Assembly: GCF_036826855.1 (NCBI RefSeq) | Contig: NZ_CP104578.1 | Location: 8,118,501-8,182,500 of the forward strand | Length of the DNA: 64,000 nt | Reading direction: 5' to 3' | DNA from: Streptomyces sp. SJL17-4 | GTDB taxonomy: Bacteria > Actinomycetota > Actinomycetes > Streptomycetales > Streptomycetaceae | Shown: positions 1-9,264 of the stretch, in pieces | How the letters are laid out: each line of letters opens with the position of its first letter | Numbering within the stretch: the stretch's first letter is position 1 | Program-made: the position numbers and the translations under genes | The notes under the pieces: generated by a model | The model's database searches: none | What the model saw: only the letters and a program-made list of their open reading frames with translations | Told to the model about the DNA's origin: nothing

Positions 1-284
1 TCTGGAAGATCCTGCTGCCGATGGCACGCCCGGCGCTCGGTACGGTCTCGGTGCTGGCGATCGTCGCGAGCTGGAACAACTTCTTCCTGCCGCTGCTGGT
101 GTTCAACGATCCGAAATGGCAGACGATCCCGGTCGGCGTCCAGCAGTTCCAGGGCCAGTACTCGACCGACTACGCGCTCGTCCTCGCCTACATCGTGCTC
201 GCCATGGTCCCCGCCCTGGCCTTCTACGCCGTCGCCGAGCGTCAGTTGATCGGCGGCCTCACCGCGGGCGCCACCAAGGGCTGA
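1..284 (+). CDS. Sugar ABC transporter permease, C-terminal part (5' end outside window)
   Basis: The reading frame is open from base 3 to a TGA at 282-284, so only the last ~93 residues are present. The fragment carries the end of the MalG/CUT1-type permease fold: the stretch WKILLPMARPALGTVSVLA, which follows the EAA loop that contacts the ATPase, then a segment with W-N-N-F-F-L-P-L-L typical of sugar permeases, and a final hydrophobic segment before the basic end. By family it would be an inner-membrane subunit importing a mono- or oligosaccharide. The arabinoxylan-degrading genes that follow suggest a xylo- or arabino-oligosaccharide, which is an inference from position only. No terminator is visible before the next gene, 35 bp away. 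Confidence 0.85.
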   Translation, partial: WKILLPMARPALGTVSVLAIVASWNNFFLPLLVFNDPKWQTIPVGVQQFQGQYSTDYALVLAYIVLAMVPALAFYAVAERQLIGGLTAGATKG

Positions 285-319
285 CCCGCCCAACGTTCCC
301 CCCCACCCGAGGAGACCTC

Positions 320-1717
320 GTGAAACGCCTGACCGCCCTGACGGCCGTCATCATGTTAGCGCTAACAACACAGGCGGTGGCCGACCCCGCGCCACCCGCG
401 GCCGAGCTCGCACGCCCCACAGTCGACTTCCGCACCGCCCTCCAGCCCATCGACGGCTTCGGCTTCTCGATGGCCTTCCAGCGCGCCGACCTGCTGAACG
501 GCGCGCGAGGCCTCGGCCCGGCCAAGCAGCGCGAAGTGCTCGACCTCCTGTTCAGCAAGGAGAAGGGCGCGGGGCTTTCGATCCTGCGCCTGGGCATCGG
601 GTCGTCGACCGACAGGGTCTACGACCACATGCCGACGATCCTGCCGACCGACCCCGGCGGCCCGGACGCCACACCGAACTACGTCTGGGACGGCTGGGAC
701 GGCGGTCAGGTCCGGCTCGCCAAGGAGGCCAAGGCCTACGGCGTCAAGCGGTTCTTCGCCGACGCGTGGAGCGCCCCGGCCTTCATGAAGACCAACGGAA
801 GCGAGAACGACGGCGGCGAGCTCCGGCCCGAATGGCGTCAGGCCTACGCGAACTACCTCGTCCAGTACGCAAAGTTCTACCGCCAGGAAGGCATCGGGAT
901 CACCGACCTCGGGTTCACCAACGAACCCGACTGGACGGCGACCTACGCCTCCATGCGGTTCACCCCGCAGCAGGCCGTCGACTTCCTCAAGGTGCTCGGG
1001 CCGACCGTTCGCGCGTCCGGACTGAAGACCGGGGTGGTCTGCTGCGACGCCGCGGGCTGGGACCGCCAGGTCGCCTACACCCAGGCCATCGAGGCGGACC
1101 CCGCGGCCGACAAGGCCGTACGGACCATCACCGGTCACCGCTACAGCGGTCCGACCGACGTCCCGCAGCCGACCGACAAGCGCGTGTGGATGTCGGAATG
1201 GTCGCCGGACGGCTCCACCTGGAACGAGAACTGGGACGACGGCAGCGGCTACGACGGTCTCACCGTCGCGGCCGACATCCAGAACACCCTGACCACGGGC
1301 AACGCCAACGCCTACGTCTACTGGACCGGCGCGTCCCTCGGGGCGACCCGGGGGCTCATCCAGCTCGCCAACCCCGGCGACGACTACCGGGTGTCCAAGC
1401 GGTACTGGGCGCTGGCCGCCTTCAGCCGCTTCATCCGCCCCGGCGCCGTCCGCGTACCGGCCACGAACGCCGACCCGGCCCTCCGGATCACGGCCTTCCG
1501 GAACACCGACGGCAGCCGCGTGATCGAGATCCTCAACTCCGCGACCACCGCACGCTCCGCCGCGTTCACCCTGCGCGGAGGGTACGACCGGCACCCCGAC
1601 GCCTACGTCACCGACGAGACCCGCTCGATCGCCCCGGCCGAGATCGTCTCCACCCACGGCACGACCCTGACGGCCGAGCTCGCCCCCCGCGCGCTCACCA
1701 CGATCGTCCTCGACTGA
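320..1717 (+). CDS. Secreted GH30-family glycoside hydrolase
   Basis: 465-residue secreted enzyme. GTG at 320 is chosen because GAGGAG lies just upstream and a signal peptide follows immediately (KR, hydrophobic core, cleavage near VADPAP). The mature part begins with the GH30 hallmark Q-P-I-D-G-F-G-F-S-M, and the TIM barrel carries the acid/base in FTNEPDW (E202) and the probable nucleophile in WMSEWS (E293). A short beta domain ends the protein. GH30 members cleave xylan, beta-1,6-galactan or glucosylceramide. The xylanase and arabinofuranosidase downstream favour a plant cell-wall substrate, but the exact specificity cannot be read here. Codon 13 is TTA, so translation should depend on the bldA tRNA, and it lies within a 14-bp LacI-type palindrome at 354-367. 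Confidence 0.85.
   Translation: MKRLTALTAVIMLALTTQAVADPAPPAAELARPTVDFRTALQPIDGFGFSMAFQRADLLNGARGLGPAKQREVLDLLFSKEKGAGLSILRLGIGSSTDRVYDHMPTILPTDPGGPDATPNYVWDGWDGGQVRLAKEAKAYGVKRFFADAWSAPAFMKTNGSENDGGELRPEWRQAYANYLVQYAKFYRQEGIGITDLGFTNEPDWTATYASMRFTPQQAVDFLKVLGPTVRASGLKTGVVCCDAAGWDRQVAYTQAIEADPAADKAVRTITGHRYSGPTDVPQPTDKRVWMSEWSPDGSTWNENWDDGSGYDGLTVAADIQNTLTTGNANAYVYWTGASLGATRGLIQLANPGDDYRVSKRYWALAAFSRFIRPGAVRVPATNADPALRITAFRNTDGSRVIEILNSATTARSAAFTLRGGYDRHPDAYVTDETRSIAPAEIVSTHGTTLTAELAPRALTTIVLD
354..367. promoter_or_regulatory. LacI-family operator-like palindrome inside the GH30 gene
   Basis: TGTTAGCGCTAACA is a perfect 14-bp palindrome with the central CG of LacI/GalR operators. It lies about 35 bp into the GH30 coding sequence, in the signal-peptide codons. 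Such intragenic sites can block elongation or an upstream promoter. The cognate regulator is not in the window. Confidence 0.6.
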
Positions 1718-1743
1718 ACCGCCTACCGCACGAGGAGTCCGCC

Positions 1744-2802
1744 ATGTCCACGTCCCGGATCGTCACCGCGTCCCGGATGCTCGCCACCCTGACCGCCGCG
1801 GCCTGCCTCGCCGCCGGCGTCGCCGCCGCCCCCGCGGCGGCCGACCCCCAGCCCAGGACGCTCGCCCAACTGGCCAAGAAGCACCACAAGTACTTCGGCT
1901 CCGCCACCGACAACCCCGAGTTCACCGACGCCGCCTACCTGAAGCTCCTCGGCAGCGAGTTCGGGCAGACCACCCCCGGCAACGCCATGAAGTGGTACGC
2001 CACCGAGCCCGAGCGCGGCGTCTTCGACTTCACCGCCGGCGACGAGGTCGTCGCCTTCGCCAAGGCCAACCGGATGAAGGTCCGCGGCCACACCCTCCTC
2101 TGGCACCAGCAGCTCCCCGCCTGGCTCACCGAGGGCACCTGGACCGCCGACGAGCTCCGCGCGATTCTCAAGAACCACATCCAGACAGTGGTCCGGCACT
2201 ACAAGGGCCAGGTGATCCACTGGGACGTCGTCAACGAGGCCTTCAACGAGGACGGTACCTACCGCGAGTCGCTCTTCTACAAGACGCTCGGCCCCGGCTA
2301 CATCGCCGACGCCCTGCGCTGGGCCCACGAGGCCGACCACCACACCAAGCTGTACCTCAACGACTACAACGTCGACGGCATCGGCCCCAAGAGCGACGCC
2401 TACTACACCCTGATCAAGCAGCTGAAGGCCGACGGCGTCCCGGTGGAGGGCTTCGGCATCCAGGGCCATCTGGCACTCCAGTACGGCTTCCCCGCCGACG
2501 TCCGGCAGAACATGCAGCGCTTCGCCGACCTCGGGGTCGACGTCGCGGTCACCGAACTCGACATCCGGATGAACCTCCCCGCGACCCCGGAACAGCTCGC
2601 CACCCAGGCCACCTGGTACGCCGACTACACCAAGGCCTGTCTGGCGGTCGAGAAGTGCGTCGGCATCACCATCTGGGACTACACGGACAAGTACTCGTGG
2701 ATCCCCTCCGTCTTCCCCGGTGAGGGCGCGGCGCTGCCCTACGACGAGAACCTGCGGCCCAAGCCCGCGTACCACGCGATCAAGGCGGTGCTGGGCGGAT
2801 GA
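1744..2802 (+). CDS. Secreted endo-1,4-beta-xylanase, GH10
   Basis: 352 residues: a signal peptide ending about A-A-A-P-A-A-A-D, then a single GH10 TIM barrel without an attached carbohydrate-binding module. Family landmarks are clear: GHTLLWHQQLPAW, the acid/base in WDVVNEAF (E165), the nucleophile in VTELDIRM (E271), and the C-terminal GITIWDYTDKYSW. It cleaves internal beta-1,4 bonds of xylan outside the cell. GAGG of the ACGAGGAG stretch upstream provides the ribosome-binding site. It starts 26 bp after the GH30 gene, and its stop overlaps the next start (ATGA), so a secreted enzyme is translationally coupled to a cytoplasmic oxidoreductase. Confidence 0.93.
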   Translation: MSTSRIVTASRMLATLTAAACLAAGVAAAPAAADPQPRTLAQLAKKHHKYFGSATDNPEFTDAAYLKLLGSEFGQTTPGNAMKWYATEPERGVFDFTAGDEVVAFAKANRMKVRGHTLLWHQQLPAWLTEGTWTADELRAILKNHIQTVVRHYKGQVIHWDVVNEAFNEDGTYRESLFYKTLGPGYIADALRWAHEADHHTKLYLNDYNVDGIGPKSDAYYTLIKQLKADGVPVEGFGIQGHLALQYGFPADVRQNMQRFADLGVDVAVTELDIRMNLPATPEQLATQATWYADYTKACLAVEKCVGITIWDYTDKYSWIPSVFPGEGAALPYDENLRPKPAYHAIKAVLGG

Positions 2803-3845
2803 TCAGGACGGCGATCGTCGGAACCGGCGGGATCGCGGGCATCTGCCACGTTCCCGCCCTCCGGGCCCAGGCGCACCGGGCCGAGATCGTGGCAGCCGTC
2901 GACGTGGACGCCGCGCGCGCGGAGGCGTTCGCGGCGGAACACGGCATCCCCGCGGTCCACACCGACCTGCACACGATGCTCGACGAGCAGCGGCCGGACC
3001 TCGTGCACCTGTGCACGCCGCCGTTCCTCCACGCCGACCAGGCCGTGGCCTGCCTGGAGTCGGGGGCGTGGGTGTGGTGCGAGAAGCCGGTGGCGCTGTC
3101 GCTCGGCGAGATCGACCGGATCCGCGCCGCCGAAGGGACCGCCGTCGCCGGCGCGGTGTTCCAGCACCGGTACGGCTCCGGCGCCCGCTACCTGCGCGAA
3201 AGGATCGCGGCCGGGACGCTGGGCCGCCCGCTGGTCGCGCAGTGCGTCACGGCGTGGTACCGCGACGACGCGTACTACGACGTGCCCTGGCGCGGCACCT
3301 GGGAGAGCGAGGGAGGCGGCCCGACGCTGGGCCACGGCATTCACCAGATGGACCTGATGCTCGCGGTGCTCGGCGACTGGGCCGAGGTACGCGCGATGGC
3401 CGGCCGGCTGGAGCGCGACGTCCAGACCGAGGACGTGTCCACGGCTCTGGTCCGGTTCGAGAACGGAGCCATCGCGACGGTCGTCAACAGCGTCCTCTCC
3501 CCGCGCGAGGAGAGCTACCTGCGGTTCGACTTCAGCGAGGCCACGGTCGAGCTGCGCCATCTGTACGGCTACTCCAACGCGGACTGGACGGTCACCACCG
3601 GGTCGCCCGGAGTCACCTGGGACCCGCCGGACGACCTGCCGAGCTCGCACACCGCCCAGCTCGACGCCTTCCTGAACGGCTACGAAGTGGGGGCCCGGCC
3701 CGACCTCGGGAGATCCACCATGGAACTGGTGACCGCCCTGTACAAGGCCGCGATCACCGGACTGCCGGTCCGGCGCGGGGAGATCGACGCCGCCGACCCG
3801 TTCTACGACTCGCTCAACGGGGGGCGCCCGGGGGTGTTCCGATGA
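2799..3845 (+). CDS. Gfo/Idh/MocA-family sugar oxidoreductase
   Basis: 348-residue cytoplasmic protein. The N-terminus has a Rossmann fold with GTGGIAGICH (NAD(P) binding). The family signature E-K-P (residues ~98-100, WCEKPVALSL) carries the lysine used in catalysis, and the C-terminal alpha/beta domain contains the G-H-G-I-H-Q-M-D stretch. No signal peptide is present. Members oxidise or reduce sugars, inositols and their derivatives. Start ATG 2799 overlaps the xylanase stop, and its own stop overlaps the next start, so it belongs to the arabinoxylan operon. The substrate is unknown; an arabinose- or uronate-derived sugar would fit the context. Confidence 0.88.
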   Translation: MIRTAIVGTGGIAGICHVPALRAQAHRAEIVAAVDVDAARAEAFAAEHGIPAVHTDLHTMLDEQRPDLVHLCTPPFLHADQAVACLESGAWVWCEKPVALSLGEIDRIRAAEGTAVAGAVFQHRYGSGARYLRERIAAGTLGRPLVAQCVTAWYRDDAYYDVPWRGTWESEGGGPTLGHGIHQMDLMLAVLGDWAEVRAMAGRLERDVQTEDVSTALVRFENGAIATVVNSVLSPREESYLRFDFSEATVELRHLYGYSNADWTVTTGSPGVTWDPPDDLPSSHTAQLDAFLNGYEVGARPDLGRSTMELVTALYKAAITGLPVRRGEIDAADPFYDSLNGGRPGVFR

Positions 3846-4702
3846 CCTTCGAACTCCTCGAGAACGAGGACTCGTTGACCGTCCGGACCCGCGGCGTCGA
3901 CCTCTTCCGGTACGTGCACCGGCCGGTCATGGACCCCTTCGAGGCGCCGAAGCCCTACCTGCATCCGATCCGTACGCTCGCCGGCGACGTGATCACCGGG
4001 TACCGGCCGCACGACCACCGCTGGCACAAAGGCGTCCAGATCACGGCGTCGTGGGTCTCGGGGCAGAACTTCTGGGGCGGCGGAACCTTCCTGCGCGGCC
4101 AGGGCTACGTGGACCTGCCGAACCTCGGCACGATGCGCAGCCTCGCCGTATCCGCCGGAACCGACCACGACCGCGCCGTCATCACCGAGGACCTGGCCTG
4201 GCACACGATGGCCGGAGAGCACTGGATCGACGAGCGCCGCACGCTGACCGCACGCGACGTCGAGCCCGACTCCTGGACCCTTGAGGTCACCACCGCGCTG
4301 ACCAACGTCCACGACACCGCCCTGCGGTTCGGCAGTCCGGGCACCCAGGGCAGAGAGCTCGCCGGATACTCCGGCCTCTTCTGGCGCGGCCCACGCGACT
4401 TCATCGGCGGCGACGTGATCGGCCCAGCGATGGGGGAGCAGGGCGACTGGCTGGCCTTCGTCGGCACGCACGACGAGGTCGACCGTTCGTCCACGCTCCT
4501 GTTCCTGGACGATCCGGAAGCCCCCTGCCAGTGGTTCGTCCGCAACGAGCCCATCCCCGCCGTCAACCCCTCCCTGGCGTTCGACAAGGAACTGCCGCTG
4601 GCCCCGGGCGACACCCTGTCGCGCCGCTACCGGATCGTCGTCGCCGACGGAGCCTGGACCCCCGCGCGGCTGGCCCGCCACGTAGAGGAACACCCGTGGT
4701 GA
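3842..4702 (+). CDS. PmoA-like protein (DUF6807 type)
   Basis: 286 residues, no signal peptide. The sequence resembles the family labelled methane oxygenase PmoA (PF14100/DUF6807), a name that misleads: these beta-rich proteins occur in sugar clusters next to Gfo/Idh/MocA oxidoreductases. Visible landmarks are R-P-H-D-H-R-W-H-K-G near residue 60, W-V-S-G-Q-N-F-W-G-G, and Y-S-G-L-F-W-R-G-P-R-D-F. The conserved His/Trp residues suggest a metal or sugar site (inference). Both ends overlap neighbours by 4 bases. The biochemical role is not established; pairing with the oxidoreductase suggests the two act on the same sugar. Confidence 0.75.
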   Translation: MTFELLENEDSLTVRTRGVDLFRYVHRPVMDPFEAPKPYLHPIRTLAGDVITGYRPHDHRWHKGVQITASWVSGQNFWGGGTFLRGQGYVDLPNLGTMRSLAVSAGTDHDRAVITEDLAWHTMAGEHWIDERRTLTARDVEPDSWTLEVTTALTNVHDTALRFGSPGTQGRELAGYSGLFWRGPRDFIGGDVIGPAMGEQGDWLAFVGTHDEVDRSSTLLFLDDPEAPCQWFVRNEPIPAVNPSLAFDKELPLAPGDTLSRRYRIVVADGAWTPARLARHVEEHPW

Positions 4703-5415
4703 CCCCGTTCCCCGGCGGCGTGGGGATCTCCGGGCTGACCGTGTACGACTGGGAGGCCGCCGACGGGCTGTGCGGCGGCACACCCCACATGCACCTCGTC
4801 TGCTCCGAGGCCTACGTCGTCATCGATGGCGCGGGCAGCGTCCAGACCCTCACCGCCTCCGGTTTCGCCGACACCCCGCTGCACCCGGGCGACGTCGTCT
4901 GGTTCACCCCGGGCACGATCCACCGCCTCGTCAACGCCGGCGGCCTGCGCCTCGTGGTGCTCATGCAGAACAGCGGACTGCCCGAGGCGGGCGACGCCGT
5001 CTTCACCTTCCCCGCCCCGGTCCTCGCCGACCCCCACTCCTACCGGAAGGCGGCCGCCCTGACCGGCGACCATTCCACGGCGGCGCGCCGCCGCCGCGAC
5101 CTCGCACTGGAGGGGTTCCTCGCCCTGCGCGAAGGTGGGCTCCCGGAGTTCCACACCGCGGCCCTCCGCCTGAAGAGCGAGCTCCTGGACGCCTGGCGGA
5201 TCCGCTGGCGTGACGGCCCGATGGCCGCGGCCGTCGCGACCGGCCGTCAGCTGGAACGGCTGAAGGCCGGAGACCTCTCGCACCTCGGCCACGGCGAGGT
5301 GTCACGCCTTGAGCGCCCGGAGCACCAGGTCTTCGGCATGTGCGGCCGCCTTCACACCTATACCGTCCCCGACCACCCGTCACCTCACCTCCATCCCCTG
5401 AAGGAGCTCTTCTGA
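4699..5415 (+). CDS. Cupin-domain protein of the xylan operon
   Basis: About 238 residues, cytoplasmic. The N-terminal half is a cupin barrel: [14 protein letters not shown] and, ~50 residues on, [15 protein letters not shown], the two metal-binding cupin motifs (His-x-His and later His). The C-terminal half is helical and ends in another H-rich stretch (P-S-P-H-L-H-P-L). GTG 4696 and GTG 4699 are both possible; 4699 gives a GTGA overlap like the other genes, while 4696 lies closer to the GAGGAA at 4685. The role is probably sugar isomerisation, epimerisation or binding alongside the two preceding proteins. The stop overlaps the GH62 start (TGATG). Confidence 0.7.
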   Translation: MTPFPGGVGISGLTVYDWEAADGLCGGTPHMHLVCSEAYVVIDGAGSVQTLTASGFADTPLHPGDVVWFTPGTIHRLVNAGGLRLVVLMQNSGLPEAGDAVFTFPAPVLADPHSYRKAAALTGDHSTAARRRRDLALEGFLALREGGLPEFHTAALRLKSELLDAWRIRWRDGPMAAAVATGRQLERLKAGDLSHLGHGEVSRLERPEHQVFGMCGRLHTYTVPDHPSPHLHPLKELF

Positions 5416-6887
5416 TGCGGTTTCGCCATCCACCCCTGGTCCTGAGTCTCGTACTCGCGGTCCTGTCGTCCTTGCTGCTCGGCGCCTCCCTCCTCAGTGC
5501 CCCGCCCGCCGCCGCGGCGACCGTCGACACCAACGCCTCCTACGTACTGGTCAACCGCAACAGCGGCAAGGCCCTCGACGTCTACAACCTGGCGACCGGC
5601 GACGGCGCCCGCATCACCCAGTGGACCAGGAACGACCAGAACCAGCAGCAGTGGCAGTTCGTCGACTCCGGCGGTGGCTACTACCGCATCAAGTCCCGCC
5701 ACTCCGGCAAGGTGCTGGACGTCCACAACAGCTCCACCGCCAACGGCGGCGCGATCGTCCAGTGGACCGACCTGAACGGCCCCAACCAGCAGTGGCGGCT
5801 CGCCGACAGCCCCGACGGTCACGTGCGGCTCATCGCGCGCCACAGCGGCAAGGCCCTCGAAGTGCAGGGCGCTTCCACGGCCGACGCCGCGAACATCATC
5901 CAGTACGACGACTGGGGCGGTGCCAACCAGCAGTGGCAGCTCGTCAAGGTCGGCGGCGGCACCCCCGGCACGTGTGCCCTTCCGGCGACGTACCGCTGGT
6001 CGTCGACGGGCGCGCTGGCACAGCCCAAGGCGGGATGGGCCTCCCTCAAGGACTTCACCGTCGCCCCCTACAACGGCAAGCACCTCGTCTACGCGACGAC
6101 GCACGGCGCCGCGGGAACGGGAGTGGGCTGGGGTTCGATGAATTTCACCCCCTTCACCAACTGGTCCGACATGGCCTCGGCCGGCCAGAACACCATGTCG
6201 AACTCCGTCGTCGCGCCCACGCTCTTCTTCTTCGCGCCGAAGAACATCTGGGTGCTCGCCTACCAGTGGGGCCAGTGGCCCTTCATCTACCGCACGTCGA
6301 ACGACCCCACCAACCCCAACGGCTGGTCCGCGCCGCAGCCGCTGTTCACCGGCAGCATCACCGGCTCCCCCACCGGCCCGATCGACCAGACCCTGATCGC
6401 CGACGACCAGAACATGTACCTGTTCTTCGCCGGTGACAACGGCAGGATCTACCGGGCGAGCATGCCGATCGGGAACTTCCCGGGCAGCTTCGGCTCGTCG
6501 TACACGACGGTCATGAGCGACACGGAGGCCAACCTGTTCGAGGCCCCCCAGGTCTACAAGGTCCAGGGCCGACAGCAGTACCTCATGATCGTCGAGGCCA
6601 AGGGTGCGAACGGGCGCTACTTCCGCTCGTTCACGGCCACCAGCCTGAACGGCTCATGGACGCCCCAGGCCGCGACCGAGAGCAACCCCTTCGCCGGCAA
6701 GGCCAACAGCGGCGCCACCTGGACCGACGACATCAGCCACGGCGAACTGATCCGCACCAGCGCCGATCAGACCTTCACCGTCGATCCCTGCAACCTGCAG
6801 TTCCTCTACCAGGGACGCGCCCCCGGCTCCGGCGGCGACTACGGCCAGTGGCCCTACCGGCCGGGTCTGCTGACACTGCGGCGCTGA
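5415..6887 (+). CDS. Secreted alpha-L-arabinofuranosidase, GH62 with N-terminal CBM13
   Basis: 490 residues. The signal peptide ends near P-P-A-A-A-A. Residues ~40-185 form a ricin-B/CBM13 beta-trefoil with three repeats, each ending in a Q-x-W-type motif (QQQWQF, NQQWRL, NQQWQL). A short Gly-rich linker follows, then a GH62 five-bladed propeller (residues ~195-490), beginning [10 protein letters not shown] and containing the conserved W-x-L-K-D-F-T stretch. GH62 enzymes remove arabinose side chains from arabinoxylan; the CBM13 anchors the enzyme to xylan. ATG 5415 overlaps the cupin stop. It is the last gene before a strong hairpin. Confidence 0.92.
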   Translation: MRFRHPPLVLSLVLAVLSSLLLGASLLSAPPAAAATVDTNASYVLVNRNSGKALDVYNLATGDGARITQWTRNDQNQQQWQFVDSGGGYYRIKSRHSGKVLDVHNSSTANGGAIVQWTDLNGPNQQWRLADSPDGHVRLIARHSGKALEVQGASTADAANIIQYDDWGGANQQWQLVKVGGGTPGTCALPATYRWSSTGALAQPKAGWASLKDFTVAPYNGKHLVYATTHGAAGTGVGWGSMNFTPFTNWSDMASAGQNTMSNSVVAPTLFFFAPKNIWVLAYQWGQWPFIYRTSNDPTNPNGWSAPQPLFTGSITGSPTGPIDQTLIADDQNMYLFFAGDNGRIYRASMPIGNFPGSFGSSYTTVMSDTEANLFEAPQVYKVQGRQQYLMIVEAKGANGRYFRSFTATSLNGSWTPQAATESNPFAGKANSGATWTDDISHGELIRTSADQTFTVDPCNLQFLYQGRAPGSGGDYGQWPYRPGLLTLRR

Positions 6888-6902
6888 CGACGTGACACCG
6901 CT

Positions 6903-6935
6903 CCGGCTCCGCACCGGGCAACCGGTCGGAGCCGG
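6903..6935 (+). terminator. Hairpin terminator after the arabinoxylan operon
   Basis: CCGGCTCCG (6903-6911) pairs perfectly with CGGAGCCGG (6927-6935). Inside it ACCGG pairs with CCGGT around a 4-base loop. The hairpin starts 16 bp after the GH62 stop. There is no T-run, as is usual in Streptomyces. Confidence 0.7.
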
Positions 6936-7266
6936 GCGGCACGGATGCCGCGCGGAGACGCCCCCGAGGAACGCAGCCACACACCGGTCGCGGCCAGGAG
7001 GGGCCAGAATGCCTGGGCGCCCGCCTCGTGGGCGGCTGCGGTTCCGTCCTGGCCGACGGGCGATGTCGACAGCCTCGCCGCCGCTGCGTCATCGGCGGGA
7101 TTCAGTCGGGCGGCCGCCCAGGCAGCCCGACACCTCCTGCCGCCCACGCCTCGTCGCCAGGGGCCGTACTGCCACCGGCTGCTCCGGGGCAGCGTCGCCC
7201 GTCGACCGTGCCCGCCCCGGCTCCAAGGACCCTCCGGCGACCCCTGAACCGGAGGCGGGGCGCCCG
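6936..7266. other. Intergenic region between the xylan operon and a convergent lipoprotein gene
   Basis: About 330 bp with no reading frame of convincing codon bias, no repeat and no RNA gene that I can recognise. The two flanking genes converge on it. The 6903 hairpin could serve both. Confidence 0.4.
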
Positions 7267-8616
7267 TCAGACGGGCTGGGTGGCGAAGACGAAGATGCCC
7301 TCGGCGGTGCGAACGGTGGCGTACCCGTTCGTCGTGAACTGCGGCATCTCCTCGATCCCGGAGGTCAGCAGCTTCTTGTCGCGGGCGTCGAGCGCGGCTC
7401 CGGTGCCGTCCAGGTACGCGTAGAGGACGCCGTTGCCCGGGAGGGCGTTCGGCCTGATCGTCACCTCGTCCTCGGCCTGGCGCCACAGCTCCTTGCCGGT
7501 CTCGGTGTTCCAGGCGACCGCGCCCTCGCCGTACTGCACCACGGCGGTCTTGCCGTCCGGGGAGATGGCGAGGCCGTCGTCCTCGATGGTGCCGTTGGTC
7601 TCGATGGCCGGCCCCTCGGCGAGCCGGCGGCCGCTCTTGACGTCGACCAGCGTCATGACCTCCTCGGAGTCTCCGTACGAGGACCAACCGAGGAGCACCT
7701 TGTCACCCTGGAACGGCATCAGCCGCGCGGTGGTCGCCTTGTCCGCGGTGACGAGCTTGGCGATGGCGGCCGGCGGCGCGAGGTCCTTGGTGCTCCACGC
7801 CTTCCTGCCCGTGACGACGTCCTTGGCGGTTATCCACCGGGCGGAGGGCTGGAAGGAGATGTCCTCCTGCGAGAAGTAGCCGGTGCCGGAGCCGACCCTC
7901 CTCTCCAGGTCGATGTGCGTGGTCTCGCTGGTCTGCGGCTCTCCGTCACCGATCGGGGTGAACGTGGAGCCTTGGGACAGGCCGGCCTCCTCGAGGTAGC
8001 CGTACCGGACCGGGGTGATCATGTGGGTGTCCCCGTCGAAGGAGGAGCTTCCCAGCTTCTCGCCGGACGGGGCGTACATGGTCAGCACGGTCTGGGTCGT
8101 GGCCTTCTTCAGGCCGCTCGCCGGGGTGTCGACCCGGTTGCGGACCAGCAGGGCCGGCGAACCGTCCCGCCACTCGGCCACCTGAGCCCGGGCAAACGTC
8201 GGCGGGGAGGATCCGTCCTGCTTGGGGACGGTGAACTCGAACTTCTTGCGCAGTTCACCGCTCTTGGCGTCGAGGAGCCGGGCGGTGAAGGTGCTCACGT
8301 CCGACTGCCTGTCGTTGGAGTCGGTGACGATGACGGCGTCCCCGACCGTGCATACGTCGAGCCGCCCCGTGTCCGGCTCGTACGCCTTGCTCGCGCAGTT
8401 CCCCTCCTCGGCGCTCCAGGCCGGCTTCGCGGCCAGCCCCGGCACCGGCTTGCCCTGGTAGACCGGGCTCTTGGGCGCCGCGGACGCGGACTCCGTGGCC
8501 TTCGCCGTCTCCCCGCCGCCGGGCTTGGCCTCGGGGCCCGCGCCTCCGGAGCACCCGGTCACGAGACCCGCGGACAGCACCAGACCGAGCGCCACCGTCG
8601 TTCGTTTGCGATTCAA
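7267..8616 (-). CDS. Secreted lipoprotein with PQQ/WD-like propeller features
   Basis: About 449 residues. The N-terminus N-R-K-R-T plus a hydrophobic core ending L-V-T-G-C is a lipobox, so the protein should be a membrane-anchored lipoprotein. A low-complexity Ala/Glu/Pro linker follows. The remainder has repeated beta segments such as A-I-S-P-D-G-K-T-A-V-V and A-W-N-T-E-T-G-K-E-L-W-R-Q, the pattern of PQQ-like beta-propeller repeats, suggesting a binding or scaffold role. TTG 8616 is preferred because the signal peptide starts there and AAGGAAC precedes it; TTG 8649 would add 11 residues. No enzyme function can be assigned. The gene is monocistronic. Confidence 0.75.
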   Translation of the reverse strand: MNRKRTTVALGLVLSAGLVTGCSGGAGPEAKPGGGETAKATESASAAPKSPVYQGKPVPGLAAKPAWSAEEGNCASKAYEPDTGRLDVCTVGDAVIVTDSNDRQSDVSTFTARLLDAKSGELRKKFEFTVPKQDGSSPPTFARAQVAEWRDGSPALLVRNRVDTPASGLKKATTQTVLTMYAPSGEKLGSSSFDGDTHMITPVRYGYLEEAGLSQGSTFTPIGDGEPQTSETTHIDLERRVGSGTGYFSQEDISFQPSARWITAKDVVTGRKAWSTKDLAPPAAIAKLVTADKATTARLMPFQGDKVLLGWSSYGDSEEVMTLVDVKSGRRLAEGPAIETNGTIEDDGLAISPDGKTAVVQYGEGAVAWNTETGKELWRQAEDEVTIRPNALPGNGVLYAYLDGTGAALDARDKKLLTSGIEEMPQFTTNGYATVRTAEGIFVFATQPV

Positions 8617-8865
8617 GTTCCTTGCCCGTCTTCCCTCTTGACTGATCAACGGACAACCATACTGCGATCATGCTCCGGCCCTCGCTCACACGGGGCCGGC
8701 GTCGGAACGAGCGTCACAGGGGCGGGGTTTACGGGGCGAGGGATAGCTCCGACGGGTGGCGGGGGATCGTTTCCTCCACGGCCATTCGGGTGACGGGCGT
8801 CCTGCCGACGTATCCGGGCGGACACACTGGGCCGCCGTAAAGACGTCACCTGAGGGAGCGATTTC

Positions 8866-9186
8866 ATGAAGAACATCCGAAAGGCGCTGGTGGTCGCCGT
8901 CGCTGCCGCGGCCCTGTCCACCGTGTTCGCGACGCCGGCTCAGGCGGGGCGCGGGGTCTTCGCGTATCACGTGGACGGGTGGTGGCCGGGATTCGAGCTG
9001 AACGACCCCGAGGACGGTCATTGCTACAACATGCAAGGACCGTCCTCCCAGCCGGCCAACAACACCGACCGCCTTGCCGTTCTGTACAGGGGCACGGACT
9101 GCAACGACGGTGCGATCGTGGCCTTTTACGAGCCGGGCCAGAGGGGCCCCGATCACTTCGGTTCGGTGAAGTTCCTGGTGAGGTGA
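8866..9186 (+). CDS. Small secreted protein of unknown function
   Basis: 106 residues with a clear signal peptide (M-K-N-I-R-K, Ala-rich core, cleavage after A-Q-A-G). The mature part of ~80 residues has two cysteines (H-C-Y-N and D-C-N-D) that could form one disulfide, and is rich in Gly/Asp/aromatics (V-D-G-W-W-P-G-F). GAGGGAG lies 8 bp before the ATG. I do not recognise the family. It stands alone, with the lipoprotein gene divergent upstream and a degraded region downstream. Confidence 0.75.
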   Translation: MKNIRKALVVAVAAAALSTVFATPAQAGRGVFAYHVDGWWPGFELNDPEDGHCYNMQGPSSQPANNTDRLAVLYRGTDCNDGAIVAFYEPGQRGPDHFGSVKFLVR

Positions 9187-9264
9187 AACGACGACCGGCG
9201 CTCGCCGCACTCGCCGGCCAGGTGGACTCCAAGGTCTCCGGGCGGGGGAGGCCAGCGCCTGGTG

